A DNA stretch of 58,067 bases, taken from assembly GCA_046759305.1 (NCBI GenBank), contig JBHIBY010000004.1:1-58067 (forward strand). The letters run 5' to 3'. The notes beneath the pieces were generated by a model. It ran no database searches and was not told the DNA's origin. It saw only the letters and a list, made by a program, of their open reading frames with translations. Source of the stretch: JADFRG01 sp046759305 (lineage in GTDB: Bacteria > Chloroflexota > Anaerolineae > Anaerolineales > E44-bin32). The translations under genes were made by a program, and so were the position numbers. Shown here one piece after another: positions 6,463-18,814 of this stretch (its first letter is position 1; each line of letters begins with the position of its first letter).

Positions 6463-7499
6463 CTGACGATTTCGAGCTTAGCGACGCGCTATCCAGGCGT
6501 GACTTTCTCCGACTAACGAGCTCAGGCCTTCTGGCGCTGGGGATTCCCCTTCGCTGGAGCAATAAGGCACTCGGAACCGACCGTGGGCTGATGGGGCGTG
6601 TGGTTGATCCAACGTTGGATATCTTCACGCGACCTTCATGGGCAAGTGAGAAGGTCAAGACCCTCTGGCGAGATGACCTCTTCGAAATTGACGCTGCCTG
6701 GGTAGGCGATCCTGTTCCCGAATACAATCGAATATGGTACGAAATACCGAGCTTAGGATACGCACACTCGTCTACTATCCAGCCCGTGCGCGATCAACCG
6801 AACGAGCCGCTACTCGATGTGTCGAACTCGGGCGTGCTGACGGAAGTTACGGTGCCGTTCGTAGACGCTCACTGGCGACCACGCGAAGATAGCGAGTTTG
6901 CCTACCGCTTCTACTACGGTTCGACTTTCTGGATTACTGGTGTCTACCAAGATGTGAAATTGCAGAAGTGGTACCGGATATTTGATGACAAGTACACTTA
7001 CGTGTACTACGCGCCGGCTTCCGCATTTCGGCCGATTCCAATTTCCGAGCTCATTCCGATCTCCCCGGATGTTCCGCCAGAGGACAAGCTCATCAAGGTC
7101 GACCTGGCAAACCAGTGGGTGAGTCTTTTCGAAGGTGATACGATGGTCTTCTCGACCAAGGTCTCGACCGGACGGAAATTTGGACAAGATTATTATTGGA
7201 CCCCGGAAGGCAACTTTGAGACCTTCCGAAAGCGACCCTCCCGTCATATGGCCCGAGGAAACCGAGCGACTGGCTATGACGTGCCGGGCGTACCCTGGGT
7301 CTCATATATCGATGAAGAAGGCGTTTCTTTTCATGGTACCTATTGGCACAACGACTACGGGACGCCGCGCAGCCACGGGTGTATCAATATGACGGTTGAT
7401 GCTGCAAAATGGTTGTACCGATGGACACACCCGATTGTTCCGAAGAACGAACTGGAAGTCTGGAAAGCTCACGGCACGTCGGTGCACGTCTCCTTCTAA
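6459..7499 (+). CDS. Tat-exported L,D-transpeptidase (YkuD)
   Basis: 346 aa. The N-terminus has the twin-arginine motif SRRDFLRL followed by a hydrophobic stretch, so export through Tat is likely. The middle (about 45-200) looks like SH3-type binding modules with RIWYEIP and KWYRIFDDKYTYVY segments. The C-terminal YkuD domain carries HGTYWHNDYGTPRSHGC with catalytic Cys308. It follows the membrane L,D-transpeptidase with no other full gene between, so the two probably act in the same wall-modifying process, one anchored and one released. Confidence 0.88.
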   Translation: MTDDFELSDALSRRDFLRLTSSGLLALGIPLRWSNKALGTDRGLMGRVVDPTLDIFTRPSWASEKVKTLWRDDLFEIDAAWVGDPVPEYNRIWYEIPSLGYAHSSTIQPVRDQPNEPLLDVSNSGVLTEVTVPFVDAHWRPREDSEFAYRFYYGSTFWITGVYQDVKLQKWYRIFDDKYTYVYYAPASAFRPIPISELIPISPDVPPEDKLIKVDLANQWVSLFEGDTMVFSTKVSTGRKFGQDYYWTPEGNFETFRKRPSRHMARGNRATGYDVPGVPWVSYIDEEGVSFHGTYWHNDYGTPRSHGCINMTVDAAKWLYRWTHPIVPKNELEVWKAHGTSVHVSF

Positions 7500-7514
7500 A
7501 CACTTCTCAGATCA

Positions 7515-7937
7515 ATGGCCAAACAAGCACTCTTTTCCGGATTGGTTGCCGATGAAGCTGGCAACCCAGTCGAGGTTGCGTATGTGGGCGGAGAAGCCTT
7601 TTATGTCATCGATGACGATGGCTTTAAACGGCATGTTGAAAGTGAGACCGTAGATCGCCAAGTCCTGGAAAAGTTCGGCGAGTACATACGAGGGAATGAG
7701 GACCTAATCAGCGAAGGCACAATGAAAGCCATTGGCCAGGAAGACATCTTCACCAAGGCCATTATCGACAGTTCGCTCAAGGATCTGGACAAGCAGTTTG
7801 ACAAACTGCTGGAGAGCGGCCTTCCAGAAGACTTGAGAGCTTGGATGGGGATGCTTGGTTTCAGTGTTCGTATTGATATGCGGGGGAATGTGATCGAAAT
7901 CAAGCAGCCCGGTGGAACGGATGAAGGTTTGAATTAA
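7515..7937 (+). CDS. Conserved-looking hypothetical protein
   Basis: 140 aa, no family recognised. It starts MAKQALFSGLVADEAG with ATG 15 nt after the transpeptidase stop, and is acidic and soluble with no signal peptide or membrane segment. The central part is helical and charged (about 45-105); the ends look like beta strands (FSVRIDMRGNVIEI). Codon use is like that of its neighbours, and its position between two well-defined genes in the same direction supports it as a real gene. A link with the thioredoxin-TPR protein that follows is only positional. Confidence 0.65.
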   Translation: MAKQALFSGLVADEAGNPVEVAYVGGEAFYVIDDDGFKRHVESETVDRQVLEKFGEYIRGNEDLISEGTMKAIGQEDIFTKAIIDSSLKDLDKQFDKLLESGLPEDLRAWMGMLGFSVRIDMRGNVIEIKQPGGTDEGLN

Positions 7938-7995
7938 GCACTTCCCCGCGAGCCCCAACCTTCGCACGCGGATTCCCCGACGAACCCCCGTGTAG

Positions 7996-8001
7996 TAGAA
8001 T
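7996..8001 (+). promoter_or_regulatory. Candidate -10 box (TAGAAT) before the thioredoxin-TPR gene
   Basis: TAGAAT lies 11 nt upstream of the ATG at 8013, which would leave a leader of only a few bases. No clear -35 is visible. The arrangement is the same as at secA. Confidence 0.4.
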
Positions 8002-8012
8002 CCCAGCCGAAT

Positions 8013-8849
8013 ATGAGTTTATCGGAATACATACTGGATGTTGAAGAGGCAACCTTTGAAACCGAGGTCATTCTCAGGTCGCATGAGGTGCCGGTAGTCG
8101 TCGATTTCTGGGCTCCATGGTGCGGTCCTTGCCGGCTGCTGAGCCCCATTCTTGAACGTCAGGCGATTGAGGCCGGAGGCTCCTTTGTGTTGGCGAAGGT
8201 CAATGTTGACGACAACCCCGCGCTTTCCATACGATTTGGCATTCAGGGCATTCCGGCCGTGAAGGCCTTTCGACATGGGGAAATCGCTGCCGAATTTGTG
8301 GGCGCTCAGTCTGAGCCAATGGTGATGCGCTTCATCGAACAGCTGGCTCCAAGCAAGACACAACAGGCAGTTGAAGAGGCGCAGAGTCTGTTGGGCACCC
8401 GCCACTTTCAGGAAGCAGAGGCCGCCTTCAGAGATGTGCTAGACGAGGATGAAGCCAACGCGGATGCCGCGCTTGGTTTGGTCGAGAGCGTGCTGATGAG
8501 AGGTCAGGGGAGCGAGGCGCTCGAAATTTTGGAGCATTTTCCGGCGGGCACCGCATGGGCAAAAGCCGAAAAATACAAGCCGTTGGCCGAGTTGCTCGTG
8601 GAGGCGGGTGAAGAGCCGTTGGGATCTGACGAGCATCCGTTGCAAGCAAGCCTTCATCAATCTGCCAGGCTAATAAAGCGCGGCAACCTTGAGGCAGCCA
8701 TGGATGGGCTGCTCGGGATCCTGCGGGAGGATAAGAACTACCGCGCCGGAATGGTCAAGCATGTATTGCTTGCGCTGTTCGAATTACTTGGAGACCAAGA
8801 TCCCAAAACCAGGAGATATCGGGAAGAGTTGGCTTCCGTACTTTTCTAA
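8013..8849 (+). CDS. Thioredoxin-TPR chaperone (CnoX/YbbN-like)
   Basis: 278 aa. Residues 1-110 are a thioredoxin domain with the classical active site WCGPC in DFWAPWCGPCR and the cis-Pro segment GIPAV. Residues 115-278 are helical repeats of TPR type. This matches CnoX (YbbN), a holdase that can also form mixed disulfides. E. coli CnoX has SxxC in place of CxxC; here both cysteines are present, so oxidoreductase activity is expected. It ends just before a strong terminator. Confidence 0.85.
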   Translation: MSLSEYILDVEEATFETEVILRSHEVPVVVDFWAPWCGPCRLLSPILERQAIEAGGSFVLAKVNVDDNPALSIRFGIQGIPAVKAFRHGEIAAEFVGAQSEPMVMRFIEQLAPSKTQQAVEEAQSLLGTRHFQEAEAAFRDVLDEDEANADAALGLVESVLMRGQGSEALEILEHFPAGTAWAKAEKYKPLAELLVEAGEEPLGSDEHPLQASLHQSARLIKRGNLEAAMDGLLGILREDKNYRAGMVKHVLLALFELLGDQDPKTRRYREELASVLF

Positions 8850-8869
8850 TCACCCGCGAGTGAATTGCG

Positions 8870-8901
8870 GGGCCGGGCCCAAGGCTCGGCCCTTGTTTTT
8901 T
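8870..8901 (+). terminator. Intrinsic terminator
   Basis: GGGCCGGGC (8870-8878) pairs with GCTCGGCCC (8884-8892) over 9 bp with one G-U, 5-nt loop, followed by TTGTTTTTT. It ends the thioredoxin-TPR transcript and argues that the permease begins at the ATG at 8910 and not at an in-frame codon at 8865. Confidence 0.85.
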
Positions 8902-8909
8902 GTCTACCA

Positions 8910-11216
8910 ATGAGCACCCAATCCATCACAGATTCTGGCGAAGTCACCCTCAGTCGTGAGCTGAATCTATTTACCGTAACCATGATCGGCATCGGTGGAA
9001 TGATAGGCGCCGGAATATTTGTGTTGACTGGGATCGCGGCCGGGGAGGCTGGGCCGGCCGTGATTCTGGTTTTCTTGCTAAACGGCCTGGTTACATCGCT
9101 TACGGCTATGTCGTATGCGGAGCTTGGCTCCGTGCTTCCCGGAGCTGGCGGGGGATATATCTTCATTAAGCAAGCGCTGGGAGGTACTGCCGGCTTCCTG
9201 GCCGGCTGGATGAGCTGGTTTGCGCAGGCGGTGGCAGGCAGTCTATACGGCCTGGCTTTTGGCAGATTTGCCGCTGAACTGATTGATCTCGTGGGCTTTC
9301 CGGCATTTGGATTGTCGGTCGATCAGCTTTCGCTGGCCTTCATGACTCTCATCATCCTCGCTTTCATCTATGTCAATTATCGGGGTGCTTCTGAGACTGC
9401 CGCGGCCGGGAATTTCCTCACGCTCACTAAGATCGCCATTCTAGGCTTACTTGTTGCCTTTGGGCTGGCAGCAATGACTGGCAAGGACCTCAGCCAGGCG
9501 GAGTTATCGACCGATTTCTTTGCCCACGGAGCGATCGGTGTGATGTCGGCGATGGGGCTCACGTTCATCGCCTTCGAGGGGTACGAGATCATCGCCCAGT
9601 CCGGTGAAGAGGTGATCAATCCCAAGCGAAATATACCGAGAGCAATCTTCGCCTCGATCGCGGTGGCCGTTGTGATCTACATCTTGGTGGCTATCGTTGC
9701 GATCGGCGCAACTACAGCCCCTTCCGGAATTACAGTATCCGCCTACCTGGGAGAGCAAGGCGAGGTGGCCATCATCGAAGTGGCGAGCCAGGTATTCCCG
9801 TGGGGGATCGGTGCTATGGTGCTCCTTTTGAGTGGCTTGGCATCGACTACTTCAGCGCTAAACGCCACTACCTACGCCTCCTCACGTGTTTCCTTCGCCA
9901 TGGGGCGCGAAAACAACCTTCCCAGCCTGTTCGCCAAGGTTCACCCACTGCGGCATACACCGTATTGGGCTGTGGTGTTTACTGGGGTCTTGATGATCGC
10001 AATGGCCTGGACCCTGCCTATCGAGGACGTAGCGGCTGCGGCCAGCATCATGTTCTTGCTGCTGTTCATGCAGGTAAATTTGGCGCTGCTGTTCATCAGG
10101 CGAAGCCGACCTGAGTTGGATCGCGGCTTCAGAGTTCCGCTCTTCCCGTTTCTGCCGCTGGTCGCGATCGTTACGAATGCGCTGTTGGCGCTTAGTTTGT
10201 TCCGATTCAGTGCGGTCGCATGGTATTTCGTGATCGGTTGGACGGTTGTTGGCGCTCTAGCCTACTTCGCCTATTTCTCTCGCGTCGAGGAAATGGAGAA
10301 GCCTAAGGAGATCTTGCACGAAGAGGTCCTAATCAGCCACGACTACTCTGTGTTGGTTCCAATCGGGACGGCCTCTCAGGCCGATATTCTTGCGCAGATC
10401 GGTGCAATTATCGCCTCCGATCAAGATGGAGAAGTGCTTGCGCTGCACGTGGTACAGGTCCCGCCCCAGCTCTCCCTAGGAGACGGCCGCCTGTTTCTAA
10501 AGGAATCCCGCCCCCTGTTGGACAAGGCAATCGAGCATGCAAAAGAGTACGAGGTCCCGGTCCACACGATCATCCGGCTTGGCCGAAGCGTAGCTGAGGC
10601 TGTACGGCTGACAGCAGTCGAGAACGCCTCTGACCTGATGGTGCTTGGCTGGCCGGGATATACCAACTCCTCAGGAAAGCTGTTCGGATCGGTTATTGAT
10701 CCCATTGTTGACAATCCACCCACGGATGTGGTTGTTGTTCGTTATCGGCAGTGGCGGCCGTTGAAGAAGATATTGGTGCCAGTTACTGGTGGGCTGAATA
10801 GCAGAATAGCCGTGAAGCTGGCGGCCTCAATGGCAAACGCTGCAAGCCCGGAGGACGTCACCCTAATGATCTTGCACGTGCTGCCAATGGGGACCAACCA
10901 CCGCGAACGGATTGTGGGTCAGCGCGCTATTGAAGCAAGTCAGGAAGGGGTCGAGTACAACCAAATCGAGACCCAGATGGTGCAGGGCGAGGAGAGGACA
11001 TCGGTCATTTTGGAGATGAGCGAAGACTACGACTTGATCGTGATAGGGGCATCAGAGGAGCCGCTCTTCCGCAACTTCATGGTTGGTACGCTTGCCGAAC
11101 GGGTAGCAAGAAACGCGAATGTTACGGTCATGATGGTGAAGCGCAGGAGCAGCCATCTGCATTCCTTTGTCCGTCAAACCATCCTCGAGCCCACCACACC
11201 TAAACCCATCGATTGA
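8910..11216 (+). CDS. APC-superfamily amino acid permease with two C-terminal UspA-like domains
   Basis: 768 aa from ATG 8910; this start lies after the terminator and gives MSTQSITDSGEV. Residues 15-450 form about 12 membrane helices with the APC helix-1 signature GIGGMIGAGIF and the helix-6 segment FIAFEGYEII. Residues about 470-610 and 620-750 are two universal-stress-protein-like alpha/beta domains; the second ends in a partial ATP-loop-like GASEEPLFRNFMVGTLAERV. UspA domains bind nucleotides in other proteins, so transport may respond to energy state (inference). The substrate cannot be told from sequence. A hairpin terminator follows. Confidence 0.88.
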   Translation: MSTQSITDSGEVTLSRELNLFTVTMIGIGGMIGAGIFVLTGIAAGEAGPAVILVFLLNGLVTSLTAMSYAELGSVLPGAGGGYIFIKQALGGTAGFLAGWMSWFAQAVAGSLYGLAFGRFAAELIDLVGFPAFGLSVDQLSLAFMTLIILAFIYVNYRGASETAAAGNFLTLTKIAILGLLVAFGLAAMTGKDLSQAELSTDFFAHGAIGVMSAMGLTFIAFEGYEIIAQSGEEVINPKRNIPRAIFASIAVAVVIYILVAIVAIGATTAPSGITVSAYLGEQGEVAIIEVASQVFPWGIGAMVLLLSGLASTTSALNATTYASSRVSFAMGRENNLPSLFAKVHPLRHTPYWAVVFTGVLMIAMAWTLPIEDVAAAASIMFLLLFMQVNLALLFIRRSRPELDRGFRVPLFPFLPLVAIVTNALLALSLFRFSAVAWYFVIGWTVVGALAYFAYFSRVEEMEKPKEILHEEVLISHDYSVLVPIGTASQADILAQIGAIIASDQDGEVLALHVVQVPPQLSLGDGRLFLKESRPLLDKAIEHAKEYEVPVHTIIRLGRSVAEAVRLTAVENASDLMVLGWPGYTNSSGKLFGSVIDPIVDNPPTDVVVVRYRQWRPLKKILVPVTGGLNSRIAVKLAASMANAASPEDVTLMILHVLPMGTNHRERIVGQRAIEASQEGVEYNQIETQMVQGEERTSVILEMSEDYDLIVIGASEEPLFRNFMVGTLAERVARNANVTVMMVKRRSSHLHSFVRQTILEPTTPKPID

Positions 11217-11318
11217 GGAAGAAATCCAATTTGGGGTGAGAGCTTGAGCCGCTTATCGAAGTGATCTGAACCCGATACGGGAATATCCTTCACCCATCTC
11301 TTCAGCCAGGAATTGAAA

Positions 11319-11355
11319 GAGGCCGTTTCATCTAGACGGCCTCTGTTGGTCTTGT
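11319..11355 (+). terminator. Hairpin terminator between convergent genes
   Basis: GAGGCCGT (11319-11326) pairs with ACGGCCTC (11336-11343), 8 bp, loop 9 nt, followed on the plus strand by TGTTGGTCTTGTG. The T tract is imperfect. It separates the permease from the convergent lipoprotein gene. Confidence 0.6.
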
Positions 11356-11375
11356 GAAATTGATGCTGGAGCGGT

Positions 11376-12347
11376 CTACTCCCCTAGGATCAACGTTCCC
11401 CAGGTGGTCGGATTCGAGAGCGTGCGAGAACTGACGCTAGACACCATCGATTGCTGGACCGGCGCTCCCTTCAGGTCGTTGTCCGATACCGATAGTGCGA
11501 AACCGTATCGGGCACCTTCGCTCGGGGTCAAACCAAAGACCGACCATGGAATCTTGGCCTCCATGTCATAGCCGTCCGATCTCGACTTCGCATGGATGGT
11601 GATCACTGAGAGCGGACCGCGTGTCGATCGCGGGTACCAGCGCCAGGATTCTTTCCCCAAAGTGCCGAAGTTCCCGGGTGACAGCCCGATCTGATAGTCG
11701 TCGCTTGAAAGGATGTTCGAGAAAAAGTCACCTTTCAAGTTGGTGTCAATCTGAAGCTCCACTTCGTCGCCTTTGTAGAGCGAGCTTCCGCTCGAAACCT
11801 GAACGAAGGTATCGTCGGTAACCGCGATCGCGATGTACAGAGCTTCGTTGGTCCAGCCAATGTAGTAAACACCGGAGGCGTCGCTCGCTCCGGTCCAATT
11901 ACTGGCTCCGAACACAACCTTATTGGCGTTGAAGGTCGACGAGCTCCACTCGCCCAGATCGCCATCCAGGGTCGGCGGGGTGTCTATGAAAGCGGCTTCA
12001 ACCGGTATACCGTTCGGGCGCGTGTCTTGTGAAATAGGGGTTGTGGTTCCGCCTGCAACAGGGGTGGAACTAACGGCGCCGAGAATTACCGTTGGGGAAG
12101 GGGTAGGGCTGGATCCGGGACCCAGTGTTATGGGTGGCTGCGTCGGTGCCCGATCCTCGGTTTCCGAAAACATCGCCGTCAGCGTAACGTCAGCGGTTGG
12201 GATTACGAACGGAGTCGGTGAAGAAGTGCCAGGAAGAGTACAGGCAAATATCGCTCCGACCAGGGCTAGACCTGCCAGCAGTTTCCGGTGCTGGGAGTTC
12301 ACTGTGCGATCCATTTCTTGAGAATTTAGCTTATTCATTGCACTCAT
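11376..12347 (-). CDS. Lipoprotein with CBM9-like sugar-binding domain
   Basis: 323 aa. The start at 12347 has GGAG 7 nt upstream; it gives a long n-region, then a hydrophobic stretch and lipobox-like AIFAC (Cys36). A Ser/Thr/Pro-rich linker (about 40-110) follows. Residues 112-323 match the family 9 carbohydrate-binding/dehydrogenase-associated fold: IDTPPTLDGDLGEW at its start, ALYIAIAVTDD, GDEVELQIDTN and the ending WGTLILG. No enzyme domain is attached. It is probably displayed on the outer face of the membrane. It stands alone between convergent and divergent neighbours. Confidence 0.75.
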   Translation of the reverse strand: MSAMNKLNSQEMDRTVNSQHRKLLAGLALVGAIFACTLPGTSSPTPFVIPTADVTLTAMFSETEDRAPTQPPITLGPGSSPTPSPTVILGAVSSTPVAGGTTTPISQDTRPNGIPVEAAFIDTPPTLDGDLGEWSSSTFNANKVVFGASNWTGASDASGVYYIGWTNEALYIAIAVTDDTFVQVSSGSSLYKGDEVELQIDTNLKGDFFSNILSSDDYQIGLSPGNFGTLGKESWRWYPRSTRGPLSVITIHAKSRSDGYDMEAKIPWSVFGLTPSEGARYGFALSVSDNDLKGAPVQQSMVSSVSSRTLSNPTTWGTLILGE

Positions 12348-12616
12348 TACAGCGCTCCCGCAATGGTTGCAATGATTGAGCCAGCGTGCTCATTGATCCA
12401 ATATCTTGCGCATAGCCATTGTTTGGCCCGTGCTCCAATTGAACCAACGGCGATTTTACACTGATCGTCATAATGAGGAAATCACTTTAAGGGGGTTGGG
12501 TGAGCGCTGTACCTGATTGGCTTGCGGTGCCTTACCCCACTTCTTCCCGGCCGATGTTGGTAATCCTGACCAGCGGCTCCTAATCAGCGACGGCCACATT
12601 GTTCATGGGTCTTCAG

Positions 12617-12700
12617 TGGGGCGGGTGGGAGTCGAACCCACACGTCCTTGCGGACAGAGGATTTTAAGTCCTCGGCGTCTGCCAATTCCGCCACCGCCCC
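12617..12700 (-). tRNA. tRNA-Leu (anticodon UAA)
   Basis: 84 nt on the minus strand. The acceptor stem GGGGCGG (12694-12700) pairs with CCGCCCC (12618-12624). The anticodon stem GAGGA/TCCTC encloses CTTAAAA with anticodon TAA. A long variable arm GTCCGCAAGGAC is typical of class II Leu tRNA. The T loop reads GGGTTCGACTCCC. The 3' CCA is not encoded, so it must be added, and a CCA-adding domain is encoded at 29936-32548. Confidence 0.95.
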
Positions 12701-12707
12701 CAGATCG

Positions 12708-12735
12708 ATTGTAGCTTTGCCTCAAAATGCGTCAA
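12708..12735 (-). promoter_or_regulatory. Promoter of tRNA-Leu
   Basis: On the minus strand TTGACG (12730-12735), 16-bp spacer, TACAAT (12708-12713). The start site falls almost at the 5' end of the tRNA. Confidence 0.75.
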
Positions 12736-12833
12736 GAGCTTGGGCAACTTCATTTGAGGAGCGAAATCACAAACCATCAGAATCCGAAGTGGATTGGTGG
12801 TCTCCTGCCGCCGGATAGTTAAAAATGCCTGCG

Positions 12834-12842
12834 TGCTATAAT
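12834..12842 (+). promoter_or_regulatory. Extended -10 promoter (TGCTATAAT) for secA
   Basis: TGCTATAAT ends 11 nt before the secA ATG, so the 5' leader would be only a few bases and would lack a Shine-Dalgarno sequence. No clear -35 is seen. Confidence 0.65.
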
Positions 12843-12853
12843 CCCGCAATTCT

Positions 12854-16837
<3,984 letters not shown>

Positions 16838-16841
16838 TACA

Positions 16842-17906
16842 TTGGCTACTTCTCCGTCGCAATACGAACTTCAGCAAGCCCTCACCGATCTTCCAAAGGT
16901 AGATCTCCACCGACATCTTGAAGGATCGCTCCGTCTTCGAACATTGATGGAAATTGCGCGTCAGGAAGGACTGGATCTACCTCAGGAGGAGTCGCAACTT
17001 CGCGAACAGGTCCAGATTGGTAGCGCCGAACCGAGAACGCTGCCGAATTTCCTATCCAAGTTCCAGGCCTTACGGCCTATCTACCGTTCTCAGGAGATTA
17101 TTCAGCGTGTGATTCATGAGGCGATTGAGGATGCTGCGATCGACAGCATCGCGTATCTCGAGCTCCGATTCACCCCGGCCGCATTGTCTCAGGCGAAGGA
17201 TTTCCCTTTGAATGAGGTGATCGAGTGGGTGATCGGGTTTGCGAGGGAAGCTGCACGTCAGTATGAGATCCAAATAGGTCTCATTGCCAGCGTCAATCGG
17301 CATGAATCGGTGGAACTGGCGGAAGCGGTCGCGCAAATCGCAGCCGATCAAGCGGGCAATGGCATCATTGGACTAGACCTCGCTGGGAATGAAGTCGATT
17401 TTCCGGCCGATCCGTTCACGTCTATGTTCAGATCTGCGGAGCAAGCTGGACTGCAAACCACCGTTCACGCGGGGGAGTGGTCCGGTGCAGATTCCGTAAG
17501 GCAAGCACTGACTGCAATGGGAGCCTCACGCATAGGGCACGGCGTACGTGTTATGGAAGACCCGGAGGTAATTGCCGTCGCGCGAGACAGTCGAGCGGCA
17601 TTTGAAGTTTGCTTGACCAGCAACCTACACTCGGGCGTCATCAACGGGATGGATGAGCACCCGCTTCCTGAAATGATCAATGCCGGTCTTGTCGTGACTT
17701 TAAACACCGACGATCCTGGCATTTCCAACGTCCAGCTGAGCGACGAATACTTCACGGCAGTCTCCGAACTCGGACTATCCGAGGAGACACTCAAGGGTAT
17801 GATCCTTTCCGGTGCCCAGCATTCCTTTCTGCCGAAGCCTGAGAAGAAGAAGCTTGAGGATCGCTTGCAAGAAACCCTAGGGCTTGGGATGAAGTCTGAT
17901 CAATAG
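16842..17906 (+). CDS. add: Adenosine deaminase
   Basis: About 354 aa. All metal and catalytic motifs of the adenosine/AMP deaminase fold are present: VDLHRHLEGS near the start, HAGEW, IGHGVRV and NTDDPG. It hydrolyses adenosine to inosine in purine salvage. The start is uncertain. An ATG at 16788 lies inside the Arg-rich end of secA, where the translated residues look like shadow coding; TTG 16842, 5 nt after the secA stop, gives a normal N-terminus (ATSPSQYELQQALTDLPKVD). It is likely co-transcribed with secA, and adenine deaminase activity cannot be excluded from motifs alone. Confidence 0.87.
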   Translation: MATSPSQYELQQALTDLPKVDLHRHLEGSLRLRTLMEIARQEGLDLPQEESQLREQVQIGSAEPRTLPNFLSKFQALRPIYRSQEIIQRVIHEAIEDAAIDSIAYLELRFTPAALSQAKDFPLNEVIEWVIGFAREAARQYEIQIGLIASVNRHESVELAEAVAQIAADQAGNGIIGLDLAGNEVDFPADPFTSMFRSAEQAGLQTTVHAGEWSGADSVRQALTAMGASRIGHGVRVMEDPEVIAVARDSRAAFEVCLTSNLHSGVINGMDEHPLPEMINAGLVVTLNTDDPGISNVQLSDEYFTAVSELGLSEETLKGMILSGAQHSFLPKPEKKKLEDRLQETLGLGMKSDQ

Positions 17907-17923
17907 ATGAAGGAGCACGCCCG

Positions 17924-18814
17924 ATAGTCATCAGCGATTTAGAGATCCATCTGGTTAGCGACGGCCTCCTTTGGGTAGATCCAGGGGGGCCGTTTGGCTT
18001 GGTACCTCGCACGCTCTTCAGGCGAATAGTGGAACCGGATGAGAGAAACCTTATTCCCCAGAGTCTCACCTGCCTGTTAGTTCGATCCGAAGGGCAGAAT
18101 ATCCTGATCGACAATGGCCTGGGCGATAAGCTCGATGAGCGGGCAATCATGAATTGGGGTCTCGTGCGCCCCACCGGGGGAATTGCTGACGGCCTTCAAT
18201 CACTGGGAATGTCTGCAGAAGACATTGACCTGGTGATCGATACTCATCTTCATTGGGATCACTGCGGGGGAAACACCACTCTAGTCGATGGTGAGATCCG
18301 GCCCGCTTTTCCCAACGCTAGCTATGTAGTTCAACGGATGGAGTGGGCGGACGCCAGCCATCCAGATGCCCGCACCCGCGGAACATATTTTGCGGAAAAC
18401 TTCGAGCCATTGCTTACTGCGGGCAAGTTGCGTTTGCTACATGGGGACGAGCAGATCACAGAGCATGTTCGCTGCGTGACGACGCCCGGTCATACTCGTG
18501 GACATCAGGCTGTGATCCTGGAAACTGGAGATTGGACCGGAATGTTTGTCGCCGACCTTGCCACCTTTTCGGTACACATGGCCAGATCGGGATGGGTTAC
18601 AGCTTTCGATGTTGAACCACTGGAGAACATCAGAACCAAACAGCGCTGGCAAAAGTGGGCTCTCGAGCGCGAGGCCTGGCTATTTTTTATTCACGATCCC
18701 CGTTTGCCTGTGGCTCAGTTGCGAGAGGATTCCGGCCGTCTTACGATTGAAGGGGTAGAAGAGGCTCGATCTCTTATTGACCTGCTTCCCATTCCGCGAC
18801 CGCCTGCCGGATGA
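17924..18814 (+). CDS. MBL-fold metallohydrolase with apparent ATA start
   Basis: About 296 aa. Metallo-beta-lactamase motifs: DTHLHWDHCGG (HxHxDH), TPGHTRGHQ, a bridging Asp in VADLAT and a final His in FFIHDPR. The first in-frame conventional codon (TTG 17999) would remove the beta strand SDLEIHLVSDGLLWVDPGG, which this family normally has. The frame is open upstream to an AAGGAG at 17910-17915, and the codon at correct spacing is ATA 17924. Either ATA is used, another rare codon such as ATC serves, or the assembled base is wrong. The substrate is unknown; relatives include lactonases and thioesterase-like hydrolases. Confidence 0.8.
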   Translation: MVISDLEIHLVSDGLLWVDPGGPFGLVPRTLFRRIVEPDERNLIPQSLTCLLVRSEGQNILIDNGLGDKLDERAIMNWGLVRPTGGIADGLQSLGMSAEDIDLVIDTHLHWDHCGGNTTLVDGEIRPAFPNASYVVQRMEWADASHPDARTRGTYFAENFEPLLTAGKLRLLHGDEQITEHVRCVTTPGHTRGHQAVILETGDWTGMFVADLATFSVHMARSGWVTAFDVEPLENIRTKQRWQKWALEREAWLFFIHDPRLPVAQLREDSGRLTIEGVEEARSLIDLLPIPRPPAG

